DNA of 56,661 nt from NCBI GenBank assembly GCA_012960135.1, contig DUBW01000046.1:40197-96857 (forward strand), written 5' to 3'. A program made the translations under genes and the position numbers. The DNA is from Methyloprofundus sp. Lineage in GTDB: Bacteria; Pseudomonadota; Gammaproteobacteria; Methylococcales; Methylomonadaceae. The notes under the pieces are model-generated. The model saw only the letters and a list, made by a program, of their open reading frames with translations, did not search any database and was not told where the DNA came from. Below, piece after piece: positions 30,443 to 38,541 of this stretch; the first letter of the stretch is position 1; each line of letters opens with the position of its first letter.

Positions 30443-30468
30443 AGCAGGGCCTTACTCGCATTCCTTTT
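30434..30468. terminator. Terminator between convergent ald and the 30467-30901 gene
   Basis: A 9-bp perfect stem (30434-30442 with 30452-30460) begins inside the last codons of ald and is followed by the T-rich TTCCTTTTAT. Because the genes converge, it may serve both. Confidence 0.65.
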
Positions 30469-30901
30469 ATAGTTCAGATATTCCTGATAAGCCGTTTAGA
30501 GTCCAGTTATCAGCGTCAGCAACGCCTTCTAGATCTGAACCATTATCATATTTGATTTTGCAGGCATATTTCTTGAAAAAACTGGCTCCAGAATCTGAAC
30601 TTACCTCAATATCTGCATTAATAAGATATTCGTAATTCCCCAAAGGCCAGGACTGTAGAGGTTCCGCAGGAAACATAATAGTTATATCGCTATCAACTTC
30701 TTCCCTTATCAGTTTATTGCATTGCATAAAAGCATAACTGGTCATAGGTGTGGATGTCGGATATCTACTTCCTTCGTCACCAGAATCCTCCATAAAAAGG
30801 TCAGAAGTTGCGACCATCTCAGCAAATGGAATAACAGCTTTGTACTGAAATATAAGTATGGCAGCAATACAAACAACAAATATAAGCGATGATTTTTTCA
30901 T
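30467..30901 (-). CDS. Hypothetical membrane-anchored or secreted protein
   Basis: About 144 residues starting at the ATG at 30901 (MKKSSLIFVV); an upstream TTG is less likely. One hydrophobic segment near residues 4-22 is a signal anchor. The rest is soluble with two cysteines (MQCNKLI and KYACKIKY) spaced so that they could form a disulfide. The segment YPTSTP recurs as FPTSTP in the protein at 49371-49748, and both share the order of a Cys-Lys/Pro-Lys helix, an aromatic strand and a late cysteine, so they may be remote relatives. I do not recognise a family. Confidence 0.6.
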   Translation of the reverse strand: MKKSSLIFVVCIAAILIFQYKAVIPFAEMVATSDLFMEDSGDEGSRYPTSTPMTSYAFMQCNKLIREEVDSDITIMFPAEPLQSWPLGNYEYLINADIEVSSDSGASFFKKYACKIKYDNGSDLEGVADADNWTLNGLSGISEL

Positions 30902-31174
30902 ATATAAATCCAAATTAGGAAATAAAAAAAGATTGTATTATTCTAACAGAAAAACCACGATTATATGAATGAGATCTTATTTTTGAAATAGCCCCCTTCC
31001 CCATTTATCGGCCATAAATTTCCAGCTAACTTATACGGTTTTTAGCTAAGTAACTGATAGCGCCTTTATTAACACCACGCCTTTCTCGCTTATAATAGTG
31101 TCCTGCGAAATAAGGTAAGGCAATCGCCAGGTTTTCACCATGCCATTCCTGATTTCCTGAGCAAAGTGTAAAAT

Positions 31175-32818
31175 TTAATGCTCTTGATTGGGCAGAGGCT
31201 TATCCACTAATCCTACAGAGTCACTTGTACTGTCAATTTCCAGTGTTTCTACACCGCGTAATTTACGTTCCATTGCACTCGTGCGTGTTGATTGTAAAGA
31301 TTCCAGAGATCCGGAAGCGGTGTGCAACTGCTTTTGTACCTTCCCTAATTGTTCTGCATATCTTACAAATTCAGTTTTCACTTCCGCCAGCACCTTCCAA
31401 ACTTCGCTACTACGCTTTTGTACTGCCAGTGTTCTAAATCCCATATTTAGACTGTTGAGTAATGCCGATAAAGTAGTCGGCCCGGTAATGGTAATTCGGT
31501 AAGTACGTTGTAATTTCTCAAACATTTCCGGGTGGCGCAAAATTTCGGAGAATAAACTTTCAACGGGTAAGAACATAATCGCGAAATCAGTCGTATTAGG
31601 TGGATCAATATATTTTGTACTGATATCTTTGGCAAAACTTTCTATTGCTTTCAGTAACTGCTTTTGAGCCAGGTCAATTTTATTTCGATCTCCGGCTTCT
31701 ATGGCTTGCAATAATAATTGATAACTTTCCAGAGGAAATTTAGAATCAATGGGGAGCCAGATAATTTTTTCATCGGACTTGCCAGGTAATTTAACAGCGT
31801 ATTCAACATTCGCCTGACTGCCTTTTTTAGTTGCCACATTGACGCCATATTGGTCTGGACTAAGTACTTGCTCCAGAATATTACCCAATTGATACTCGCC
31901 GAGTATGCCCCGAGTCTTCACATTGGACAGCACTTTTTTCAGATCACCCACACCCACCGCCAGGTTTTGCATTTCCCCCAGGCCCTTGTGTACTTGTTCA
32001 AGACGGTCACTGACTTGCTTGAAAGATTCACCCAGACGTTTTTCTAAAGTCTCGTGTAACTTTTCATCGACTGTTTTACGCATTTCACTCAGCTGACGGG
32101 TATTATCTTCTCGAATCGATTTCAATTGCTTTTCAATCGTCTCTTTGATTTCAATAATGCTGGTTTTTGCCTGTTCACTAGCGGTTAGTTGCTGTCTATT
32201 CAGGTCAGCAAATTTTATACTTAATTGCTCGGTAAACTCTTTAATTACCAAGGAGAATTTCTGCTCAAATGATTTTAAATTATCATTAAGCTCCTGGCGG
32301 TTTTGCTTGGCATCACTTTTAATGCTCTGTTCAAAGCCATTAAGCCTTTCCAGAGTTTTTTCCCTGAATTCATCCTGCTTACTATTTAATGCTGCACTGG
32401 CTTCCTGAAATGACAGGCCAACACTACGCTTAAGTTCGGTAGAGTTACTAATTAATTTTTCTGACAATCCACTCAGTAAAGTCTTAAAAGCATCTAATTG
32501 GCGGTTCTGTTCACTACTATTTTCGCTAACCCGCTTTAGTAACGTATCCTGAAAGCTGTTAAATAGTCCGTGTATTTCACGCCGATTATCAGCGCTAACA
32601 TCACGTAATTCCTTACGCGAATCAACTAAGCCCTCTTTTAGAGTCTCTTCATTTTTCTGCAGCAGCTTAACTAATTCAAGCTTAATTTGTTCGGCATTGG
32701 ATTTAGATAATGCATTCACTTTTCGCAATACGAAAAACTGCATCAACAGACAGATAAACAATAAAAAACTACTTATCGCGGCAAATAAAAAAATGGGATC
32801 AAATGATGGTAGATTCAT
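31175..32818 (-). CDS. rmuC: DNA recombination protein RmuC
   Basis: A 547-residue protein with an N-terminal membrane helix (about residues 10-32), a long coiled coil rich in Gln, Glu and Lys to about residue 290, and a C-terminal RmuC domain. This domain shows the TRGILGEYQLGNILEQVLSPDQY motif, WLPIDSKFPLESY and DFAIMFLPVESLFSEIL. RmuC is related to restriction-endonuclease folds and limits recombination at inverted repeats in E. coli; its biochemical role is still unclear. It stands alone. Confidence 0.94.
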   Translation of the reverse strand: MNLPSFDPIFLFAAISSFLLFICLLMQFFVLRKVNALSKSNAEQIKLELVKLLQKNEETLKEGLVDSRKELRDVSADNRREIHGLFNSFQDTLLKRVSENSSEQNRQLDAFKTLLSGLSEKLISNSTELKRSVGLSFQEASAALNSKQDEFREKTLERLNGFEQSIKSDAKQNRQELNDNLKSFEQKFSLVIKEFTEQLSIKFADLNRQQLTASEQAKTSIIEIKETIEKQLKSIREDNTRQLSEMRKTVDEKLHETLEKRLGESFKQVSDRLEQVHKGLGEMQNLAVGVGDLKKVLSNVKTRGILGEYQLGNILEQVLSPDQYGVNVATKKGSQANVEYAVKLPGKSDEKIIWLPIDSKFPLESYQLLLQAIEAGDRNKIDLAQKQLLKAIESFAKDISTKYIDPPNTTDFAIMFLPVESLFSEILRHPEMFEKLQRTYRITITGPTTLSALLNSLNMGFRTLAVQKRSSEVWKVLAEVKTEFVRYAEQLGKVQKQLHTASGSLESLQSTRTSAMERKLRGVETLEIDSTSDSVGLVDKPLPNQEH

Positions 32819-32846
32819 TAAATAGTTTTGTTGTTTGAAATATTGG

Positions 32847-33596
32847 TTACTGCTCGCCTAACTCGGGAAACACGCCCAGAATTTCAGCAAACTCCAGGAT
32901 TAAACGCCCTATTACGGGCATATTGGCACGGTGCGGTAAGACTATTCGAGCCATTGCGGGTTTATCGGTAATCAGACCATCCGCACCCCGACCAGCTGAC
33001 GTGAACATAGTCGCTGCATCGTTTACCGTCCAGACAAAAACCTGTTTACCCTTAATATGCACCGCATGTACAAAAAAACGCGTGGCAAGCCCGATATTTA
33101 CTGCCAGAAAATCAGCCTCACTATTACTTAAATTACCCAAGGCCGCTGAAGTTAATAACCCCACTTGCCATTCAGGCCGTAGTGCCTTCATTTTTCTGCA
33201 CTCTATCAATTTTAGCGACATGATGATTATATTCGACTACATCTCTTGTACTTCAATTATTTCTGCAACACGCTGCTCCAATCGTTGATCATGACCATAG
33301 TATTTTAGCTCGATAATCACCCGAACCTTACCTTTAGCTGTCGCTAATACCTGGCGTAACGTCGGCATACATTCAGCACTGAAACGCGGTTCGAAATGAC
33401 TGTCAATATTAATCCGATATTGGATCCTCCCGAGTTGCATCCCATCTTTTCAAGTCTATATTAGCAAATTTCATACAATCACTATCATGAAATACCACGA
33501 CTTCGCCATTAGCCATTTCCTGGAAACCTATTTCAACCCAGTCCGCCTGATCAATAATATCCTGTTTGACAGCAGCCAGAACCTATCAGAAAAACC
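32847..33596 (-). pseudogene. Decayed glycerophosphodiester phosphodiesterase
   Basis: Translated fragments spell a GDPD-family enzyme in order: ADWVEIGFQEMANGEVVVFHD just inside 33596, then FEPRFSAECMPTLRQVLA with IELKYYGHDQRLEQRVAEI, then ALRPEWQVGLLTSAALGNL and the C-terminal VFVWTVNDAATM and GADGLITDKPAM. There is a frameshift near 33405-33425 and an in-frame TAG at 33237-33239. The N-terminus with the catalytic HRGA motif is missing, and the break point is the edge of the inverted-repeat element at 33597. The closest match in form is the larger membrane-linked GDPD type. It is not functional. Confidence 0.88.
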
Positions 33597-33695
33597 ATAG
33601 CGTGCGGATCATTACGTAAGTGGTTGATTTAATTATCCGCACTTACAAGTGAAGTGCGAATATATACAGGCACCAACATCTAACGCATAGATAGC
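33597..33695. repeat. Short inverted-repeat element (MITE-like), copy 2
   Basis: About 99 bases match the complement of the element at 19772-19879. Shared blocks include TTAATTATCCGCACTTAC, ACAAGTGAAG and CCAACATCTAA. The outer left repeat is degenerate (CATAGCG). It abuts the broken 5' end of the glycerophosphodiesterase relic. Confidence 0.72.
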
Positions 33696-33770
33696 TAAAA
33701 TTAAACTTGTTAGTAAAAGATAGACAGTATATAAAGAACATTAATCTGATTGCTAATAACCGATAACAGT

Positions 33771-34328
33771 ATGAAATACATAATACGCAAATTAAATGCC
33801 GACTTTATTTTTGACGAACTAGAACGAGTCAGAAAGCAGTTTGTCGATGCATTAACTTACACAATGGAAAGTGCCAATATCATTTTTGATAAACAAGCCG
33901 GCGACCCGCTGGATATTTATATCGAATATGATTTCCAGCAAAAAGAACATGACCACGTAATCTATGGATTTAACCTGCGTGATGAAATCGCCAGAAACTT
34001 TAAGTTAGACATAAATAAGTTCCATGCCTCAGAGCAGCTGTTAGCCATCAGTCAGCATCTTAGACAGCTAGCGGATGAATTAGATAGTCGCTACAAAACC
34101 GGCCCGGTCAAATCAGCTGCGGAAATTCAGGATCAGCAAGAAACAGATTACGCTAAAAAAGTTAACCGGAGCTATCGTGAAGTATTGAAAGATGCACTTG
34201 CAATGGATGAAGTATTAAAAAAAGAACAGGCATTGGAAAAATCAAAGGGCTTCCTGGATGGAGATTATAAGATAAATCCACACCAGGAGCAGCCGCCATT
34301 ACTAAATGATGATGCTAGCGATCATTAA
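33771..34328 (+). CDS. Hypothetical charged cytoplasmic protein
   Basis: About 185 residues from the ATG at 33771 (MKYIIRKLNADFIFDEL); an upstream TTG at 33750 is less likely. There is no signal peptide or membrane segment. The N-terminal half is mixed alpha/beta with YIEYDFQQKEHDHVIYGFN; the C-terminal half is helical and highly charged with likely coiled-coil character (AKKVNRSYREVLKDALAMDE). I do not recognise a family. It is isolated, with a perfect 15-bp stem-loop just after the stop. Confidence 0.62.
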   Translation: MKYIIRKLNADFIFDELERVRKQFVDALTYTMESANIIFDKQAGDPLDIYIEYDFQQKEHDHVIYGFNLRDEIARNFKLDINKFHASEQLLAISQHLRQLADELDSRYKTGPVKSAAEIQDQQETDYAKKVNRSYREVLKDALAMDEVLKKEQALEKSKGFLDGDYKINPHQEQPPLLNDDASDH

Positions 34329-34333
34329 ACAAA

Positions 34334-34368
34334 ACTGAAACTACTCAGCGAAACTGAGTAGTTTCAGT
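34334..34368 (+). terminator. Perfect 15-bp stem-loop after the 33771 gene
   Basis: ACTGAAACTACTCAG (34334-34348) pairs fully with 34354-34368 around a CGAAA loop. There is no T-run, so it may be a terminator or an mRNA 3'-end stabiliser. Confidence 0.55.
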
Positions 34369-34551
34369 CATACAAAGACATGGTTTTGATTGACTGTAAC
34401 GAGCGTTCCCATGTTGAACAGACCTGCAGAGACAACTTTCTTGTATTTACGTATGCACCCATGCGGATTCAGTTACTTTACGGGAGTTAAAGGCATAATC
34501 ATGCTAAAGGTAGGGAAGTTGGGGGGGGGTAAATTAAACTTATGCATTTTT

Positions 34552-35127
34552 TCAATCATAGCCAAAGCGTTGCATAACATTAATTTCTGTTCTTCTTACT
34601 TCCTCTTCCAGATTCGCTGTATATATAGCTGGAAACCTAGTTTTGTCACTCACATTATAAGCGGGCAAGTTTCTAATAGCACCTTCATCAAACACTTCTC
34701 CCGCATCCCTAAGCATTAGAATCAAATCCTCAACAAGGTTTTCATATTTGCCAACAAACTCGATTTCATTTTCTCTATCGCCAACAAAATCAATTAGGCT
34801 ATCACCAAAGCACCCAGGATACTTATCAAGCACCTTACGAATAAAATCATTAAAATCATCAGATTTACATTCCATATCCAGCTGGTTTTTAACATCCCAC
34901 TCATGCGTCATTTTAAACTGCCAATATGAACGGTACAAATCAACTGGGTGCCTAACAAAAGCGAATTTAAACTTATCAGGTACAGGGCAGCCACTTAAAC
35001 CAACATGGGGATTGCCATCAACCCTATAATCCTCATACTCGATACCTGAGGCTATAATTGCTTTTTTTACCCATGAACCACCCGTTTTAGCTACATGCAA
35101 AAAACATGACTTTGGAAGGATAAGCAT
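34552..35127 (-). CDS. Sulfotransferase family protein
   Basis: A 191-residue protein from the ATG at 35127, supported by a GGAGA site nearby. The N-terminal HVAKTGGSWVKKAI matches the PAPS 5'-phosphosulfate loop, and FAFVRHPVDLYRSYW near residue 56 matches the 3'-phosphate motif. The acceptor cannot be predicted; such enzymes decorate surface glycans or small molecules. The protein is shorter than many family members but has both cofactor motifs. A run of nine G lies at 34521-34529 just past the stop. No neighbours suggest a pathway. Confidence 0.8.
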   Translation of the reverse strand: MLILPKSCFLHVAKTGGSWVKKAIIASGIEYEDYRVDGNPHVGLSGCPVPDKFKFAFVRHPVDLYRSYWQFKMTHEWDVKNQLDMECKSDDFNDFIRKVLDKYPGCFGDSLIDFVGDRENEIEFVGKYENLVEDLILMLRDAGEVFDEGAIRNLPAYNVSDKTRFPAIYTANLEEEVRRTEINVMQRFGYD

Positions 35128-35781
35128 AACGTCTCCACATAAGGACAATTTAAATATTCAACGATTTTAACTCAGAACTCAATTGCCCAGGCTGTTATTT
35201 TTTTTCACTGTAGCATTAGTATTACTGCTAATAATAGATAGCTCTTAAAAAACTCAAAGAGTTTCAAGGCAGCAACACTGCTGCTTCAGAATAAAACAAA
35301 TCATCCGACAAGCCCATCCCTTCAGGCAGGTAGAAATTCGTTCTGACTGCTGGCTTTCCTATTCATACCGCTAAATGTCAACCAACCTGTCGCATATTCG
35401 TGATATCAAACTTGCTATGCAAGCATGGGGCTTTTATCCCGTTTCCATATTGCACTGCTTTATTTTAAGGACAGGTATATTATCTCATGGGTTTTAAATC
35501 CTGAATTTTCCTTGTCATAAGCGATTTTGAAGCGATTAAAAAAACTGTTCGGGGTCATCCGTATTTAAAAAATACTTTTCTGTTGACTATAAAGACAGAG
35601 GTAATAAATAACCTCTTTCCTAACTAATAGACAGGTAACTAAAAAACACAACAACGGCCTAAAACCCTATCAAGAACTTTTTTAATTATTTACACTGAGT
35701 AGTTACCATATTTTTTATATAAAAATTTTTATATAATGACAATTAATTACAGTATAAAGAAACAATAATTATAGATAATTA
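35128..35781. other. Non-coding accessory gap
   Basis: No supportable gene. The region is AT-rich with stop codons in all frames. A minus-strand stretch at 35421-35458 has a small GC-rich hairpin context but could not be assigned to an RNA family. Confidence 0.4.
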
Positions 35782-37374
35782 TTATAAGTTTTTTTCTAAA
35801 TACTCTAATACAAGTCCAGTAGGTTGATTAGGTAAGTAAATATTATTAGTATGAGGGGGATAACTCATATACTTACTCCACCCCCATAAATCAATACCCA
35901 TAAACTGTGGCAATTGACGCATATTATTTGAATTAATTGTTTCTATAGCAGTTTTCACATATTCAACTTGGCCATATCCAGTTTGCTGAACATTAACAAC
36001 ATCACCATTCTGATAAGTAGCTGTTGCCTCATATTCATGCACTGAGGCTGCTGCAGGTATCGCCAGTTGAAAATAAACGCCATATTGCTGAGCCAATATT
36101 TTAATAGCATTTAAATGATATTGAACATATGACTGATAAACACCTGGAGAACTCACTGATCCTGCCGCTAAAGAGCCTAAATCATAAAGAGAATAAACAA
36201 CATAACCATTATTGTACTCATTTAATATTGAAGCTAATGTTTCTGGGGCTTTGTTAATGACACTAGGAAAGGTAAAAACTGAAAATGACCTGCCTTGTGG
36301 ATAATATAAATTTTTACAATCAAAGTCATGATTTGAATTTTCACCTGCAAGATTCATTGCAATGCGTTCATAAAAATATTTTTGACCTAACTGGGTTATA
36401 TCAAATGGCTCAATATCAAATTGCACACCACTAACATGTGGATCAGCACAATAAACTCGAGCCACATTATCTGCAAATAGATTTGCTTCAGATTGTGACA
36501 TTATATTAAACGCATTTAAATAATCATTACTCACTGGATTATCAACTCTACCATCTATGATTGGGATAATTTTAGTTACTGTATTAGTTTCTGGTTTAGA
36601 AAAATCTGTCGCAATTTTATATGCTACAGTCGACTCATAACCGCTATCACCTAAAGTATCGAAAGTTAAGTTAGTATTATAAAAAGAAGGTGGAAAATAA
36701 GTTACCAACATATTTTTACTATTACAGGCATCACTAAAGTCCGATTCACCAGATCCTTTACAATACATCTCTAAACTTCCACCATAAGTAAATAATTGAT
36801 TAATTTTATGTCCTTCTGCAGCACTCTGATTATGGTTAATAAGTTTTTCAGCCCATAAGCCAGCACTAGTAAACGCTCCACCAGTTGGACCATCAGGAAA
36901 TTGAGCATCATAAATCCAAGTACCATTACCAAAAACTCTTGCCGTTGGTTGTTCTACTACAGAAAAAACGCCTGGCTCTGGTACTGGTACTGGTACTGGT
37001 ACTGGTACTGGTACTGGTACTGGTACTGGTACTGGTACTGGTGGAATATCACCATCATATGTATCACAACCAATCACACCATTAGCAGTTTTAATAATAT
37101 AATTTTCAGATGCAGATAATTTTGCTATACCATATTTATTTCCACAAAGACTAATCCCGCTCTGTTTTATATCAACATACAAGTGCTGCGCATCACCCCA
37201 ATTGCGAGGAAGAAGTACAGAATTTCCTGAATTTAGATTTAATGTATTTTGAAAACTATTTATTGGACTCGATAAACCAACACTTTGACTGGTTGAATTA
37301 ATTAAAGTACCCGCAAAAGATGTTGAAGTAACACCACATAACAACAAGTGACAACATAGACAATTGACCCTCAT
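35782..37374 (-). CDS. Secreted glycoside-hydrolase-like protein with Val-Pro linker
   Basis: A 530-residue protein with a short signal peptide ending in FAG near residue 22. Residues 23-105 form a small cysteine-containing domain. Residues 111-132 are an alternating Pro-Val linker. Residues about 138-530 look like a TIM-barrel enzyme: the strand GVQFDIEPFD at 316-325 resembles the catalytic D-x-E strand of GH18-type chitinases, although the full DGxDxDxE motif is absent. The protein is likely exported; substrate unknown. An AGGGG ribosome-binding site precedes the ATG. It may act on extracellular polysaccharide, but a family call needs a profile search. Confidence 0.68.
   Translation of the reverse strand: MRVNCLCCHLLLCGVTSTSFAGTLINSTSQSVGLSSPINSFQNTLNLNSGNSVLLPRNWGDAQHLYVDIKQSGISLCGNKYGIAKLSASENYIIKTANGVIGCDTYDGDIPPVPVPVPVPVPVPVPVPVPVPEPGVFSVVEQPTARVFGNGTWIYDAQFPDGPTGGAFTSAGLWAEKLINHNQSAAEGHKINQLFTYGGSLEMYCKGSGESDFSDACNSKNMLVTYFPPSFYNTNLTFDTLGDSGYESTVAYKIATDFSKPETNTVTKIIPIIDGRVDNPVSNDYLNAFNIMSQSEANLFADNVARVYCADPHVSGVQFDIEPFDITQLGQKYFYERIAMNLAGENSNHDFDCKNLYYPQGRSFSVFTFPSVINKAPETLASILNEYNNGYVVYSLYDLGSLAAGSVSSPGVYQSYVQYHLNAIKILAQQYGVYFQLAIPAAASVHEYEATATYQNGDVVNVQQTGYGQVEYVKTAIETINSNNMRQLPQFMGIDLWGWSKYMSYPPHTNNIYLPNQPTGLVLEYLEKNL
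36980..37039. repeat. Hexanucleotide microsatellite, ten perfect copies
   Basis: The plus-strand unit GGTACT is repeated ten times without error and is flanked by near-matches (GGCTCT before and GGTGGA after). On the coding strand it encodes the Val-Pro linker of the secreted protein. Because the unit is six bases, copy-number slippage changes linker length without breaking the frame. Confidence 0.95.
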
Positions 37375-37747
37375 AAAAACACCCCTTTATAAATCACAAA
37401 TATTTCTTTTATTTAAAAAAATTACAGCTCCTTATCACTATAATACAATTAAGACTAGTAATTTCATGAAATAACTGAGGTCATATATGGTTCACCCCGT
37501 ATTGCAAATAAAATTTTGATCGTAACATAAAGAAATATCGCACCCATATATCCGGCCTTTGCATGAGGCCGTCTAATACCTCTGGCCCTGTGCAATCCGC
37601 ACCTTATCAGAGTAGCGACCTCAATGGGCCCTTGGCCCCAGCTACAGCTTGGTTGACAATCTTAGCGGAATCCTCAAGTTGGCAACAGCTTAAAGAGGGT
37701 CGCTCTTGGCGTTGAATAAAAATCACACCCAAAGTGGAGATACATCA
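37375..37747 (+). other. Possible structured leader of the small-ORF trio
   Basis: No protein gene is visible. From about 37550 the sequence is GC-richer than its surroundings and can fold: CGGCCT (37553-37558) pairs with AGGCCG (37566-37571), and a segment near 37609-37622 (GCGACCTC core) pairs, with a one-base bulge, with GAGGGTCGC near 37694-37702, closing a domain of about 70 bases. It directly precedes the ribosome-binding site of the first small ORF. It may be a leader RNA; no known riboswitch was recognised. Confidence 0.4.
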
Positions 37748-37867
37748 ATGCTTAAGTTGATCATGGATAAATTATTGCCACAAAGTTTACTTGTGCAACA
37801 GCAGCTCCAGGAACAGGTATTAGCACTGGAAGCAGCAAAGAGTGGTGAGTTTGATGATCGAGACTAA
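37748..37867 (+). CDS. Small ORF 1 of an overlapping trio (39 aa)
   Basis: The translation starts MLKLIMDKLLPQSLLVQQQL and ends GEFDDRD. It is preceded by GTGGAG at a suitable distance. It is predicted as one amphipathic helix rich in Leu and Gln. The last 14 bases overlap the start of the next ORF. No family recognised. Confidence 0.55.
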   Translation: MLKLIMDKLLPQSLLVQQQLQEQVLALEAAKSGEFDDRD

Positions 37868-38021
37868 TTTACAGTTACAGAAGCGGGTCGGTTTAATGTC
37901 GAAAGATAGCGGCTACAAAGTTGTAACCTGGATGGATGGTGAAGAGCCTCCACCGACTAACCATGAGCAGGCCACTTTTATTCATCATATAGTCGGAGTG
38001 GTGGCGGATGATTTTAAATAA
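37854..38021 (+). CDS. Small ORF 2 of an overlapping trio (55 aa)
   Basis: A 55-residue frame starting MIETNLQLQKRVGLMSKDSG and ending VGVVADDFK, with no signal peptide or membrane helix. It begins 14 bases inside ORF 1 and its last 14 bases overlap ORF 3. Both overlaps have the form ATGAT then six bases then TAA, which suggests coupled translation and argues that these short frames are real. No family recognised. Confidence 0.55.
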   Translation: MIETNLQLQKRVGLMSKDSGYKVVTWMDGEEPPPTNHEQATFIHHIVGVVADDFK

Positions 38022-38319
38022 TGCGCAATTACAAAAACGGCTAGACTCGGTTAAAAAGACCACGTCTTCTAATAAAGTGATTAAGTTAACTGAATCGACT
38101 ATCGAGGCTTGCATTGAAAAGGCAGGTTACACAGTCGACCAGGTACAGGCAGATCATGACAACGAAGGTGTCATACATTTAATTGTGGCGTTTGTCCATG
38201 AGTCGAACGTACAGACCAACGAGCTAAACCAGGCATTTCACGAGTTGATGCTAAATTACTCAACATTGAGCAGGCAATATCAGCACAAAACTAATGACCA
38301 CTTACGAGTGGTTTTTTAG
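38008..38319 (+). CDS. Small ORF 3 of an overlapping trio (103 aa)
   Basis: A 103-residue soluble protein, mixed alpha/beta, with a Lys-rich N-terminal helix (QLQKRLDSVKKTTSSNK) and a central segment ACIEKAGYTVDQVQADHD. It starts 14 bases inside ORF 2. Its last codons are written by the stem of a terminator. The trio lies between the secreted hydrolase-like gene and tRNA-Arg. I do not recognise the family. Confidence 0.62.
   Translation: MILNNAQLQKRLDSVKKTTSSNKVIKLTESTIEACIEKAGYTVDQVQADHDNEGVIHLIVAFVHESNVQTNELNQAFHELMLNYSTLSRQYQHKTNDHLRVVF
38297..38317 (+). terminator. Terminator embedded in the end of small ORF 3
   Basis: The stem ACCACT (38297-38302) pairs with AGTGGT (38307-38312) around TACG and is followed by TTTTT. 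The stop codon of ORF 3 (38317-38319) lies in the T-run, so coding sequence and terminator share bases. Confidence 0.75.
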
Positions 38320-38428
38320 ACGGCTATCATTGTTAGGAACGTAGGCGAGAATTTCAACAGAACGACACCTCAGTGACACCTCGCGAGATTTTTATATAAA
38401 GGGTTAGTCCGTCAGTCCCTATTTTATA

Positions 38429-38505
38429 TGGCGCGCCCGAGACGATTCGAACGTCCGACCCCTGCCTTCGGAGGGCAGTACTCTATCCAGCTGAGCTACG
38501 GGCGC
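38429..38505 (-). tRNA. tRNA-Arg, anticodon CCG
   Basis: The minus strand folds as a full cloverleaf. The acceptor stem is GCGCCCG with CGGGCGC, the D-loop region TAGCTCAGCTGGATAGAG, the anticodon stem CTGCC/GGCAG around CTCCGAA (anticodon CCG, reads CGG), and the T-arm GTTCGAATC. The 3' CCA is encoded. It is the only tRNA seen in the window. Confidence 0.96.
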
Positions 38506-38541
38506 TTATTTGAGCTATGTATTTTAACCTATCGATTTGAT

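Noticed and set aside
31020-31175. Protein-like minus-strand frame after rmuC (NQEWHGENLAIALPYFAGHY)
   Set aside because: No start codon and no recognised family; could be a gene remnant or a chance open frame.
34521-34529. Run of nine G beside the sulfotransferase gene as a phase-variation tract
   Set aside because: It lies after the stop codon, so slippage would not switch the gene on or off.
34390-34719. 109-codon plus-strand frame overlapping the sulfotransferase
   Set aside because: It runs antisense to a gene with clear PAPS-binding motifs and has no family features.
35421-35458. Possible cyclic-di-GMP (GEMM-like) riboswitch on the minus strand (GGAAAC...GGGATAAAAGCC)
   Set aside because: Only one half shows weak similarity; the second conserved stem and the expected downstream placement could not be found.
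37748-38505. Integrative island using tRNA-Arg as attachment site
   Set aside because: No integrase and no second copy of the tRNA 3' end were seen in the window.
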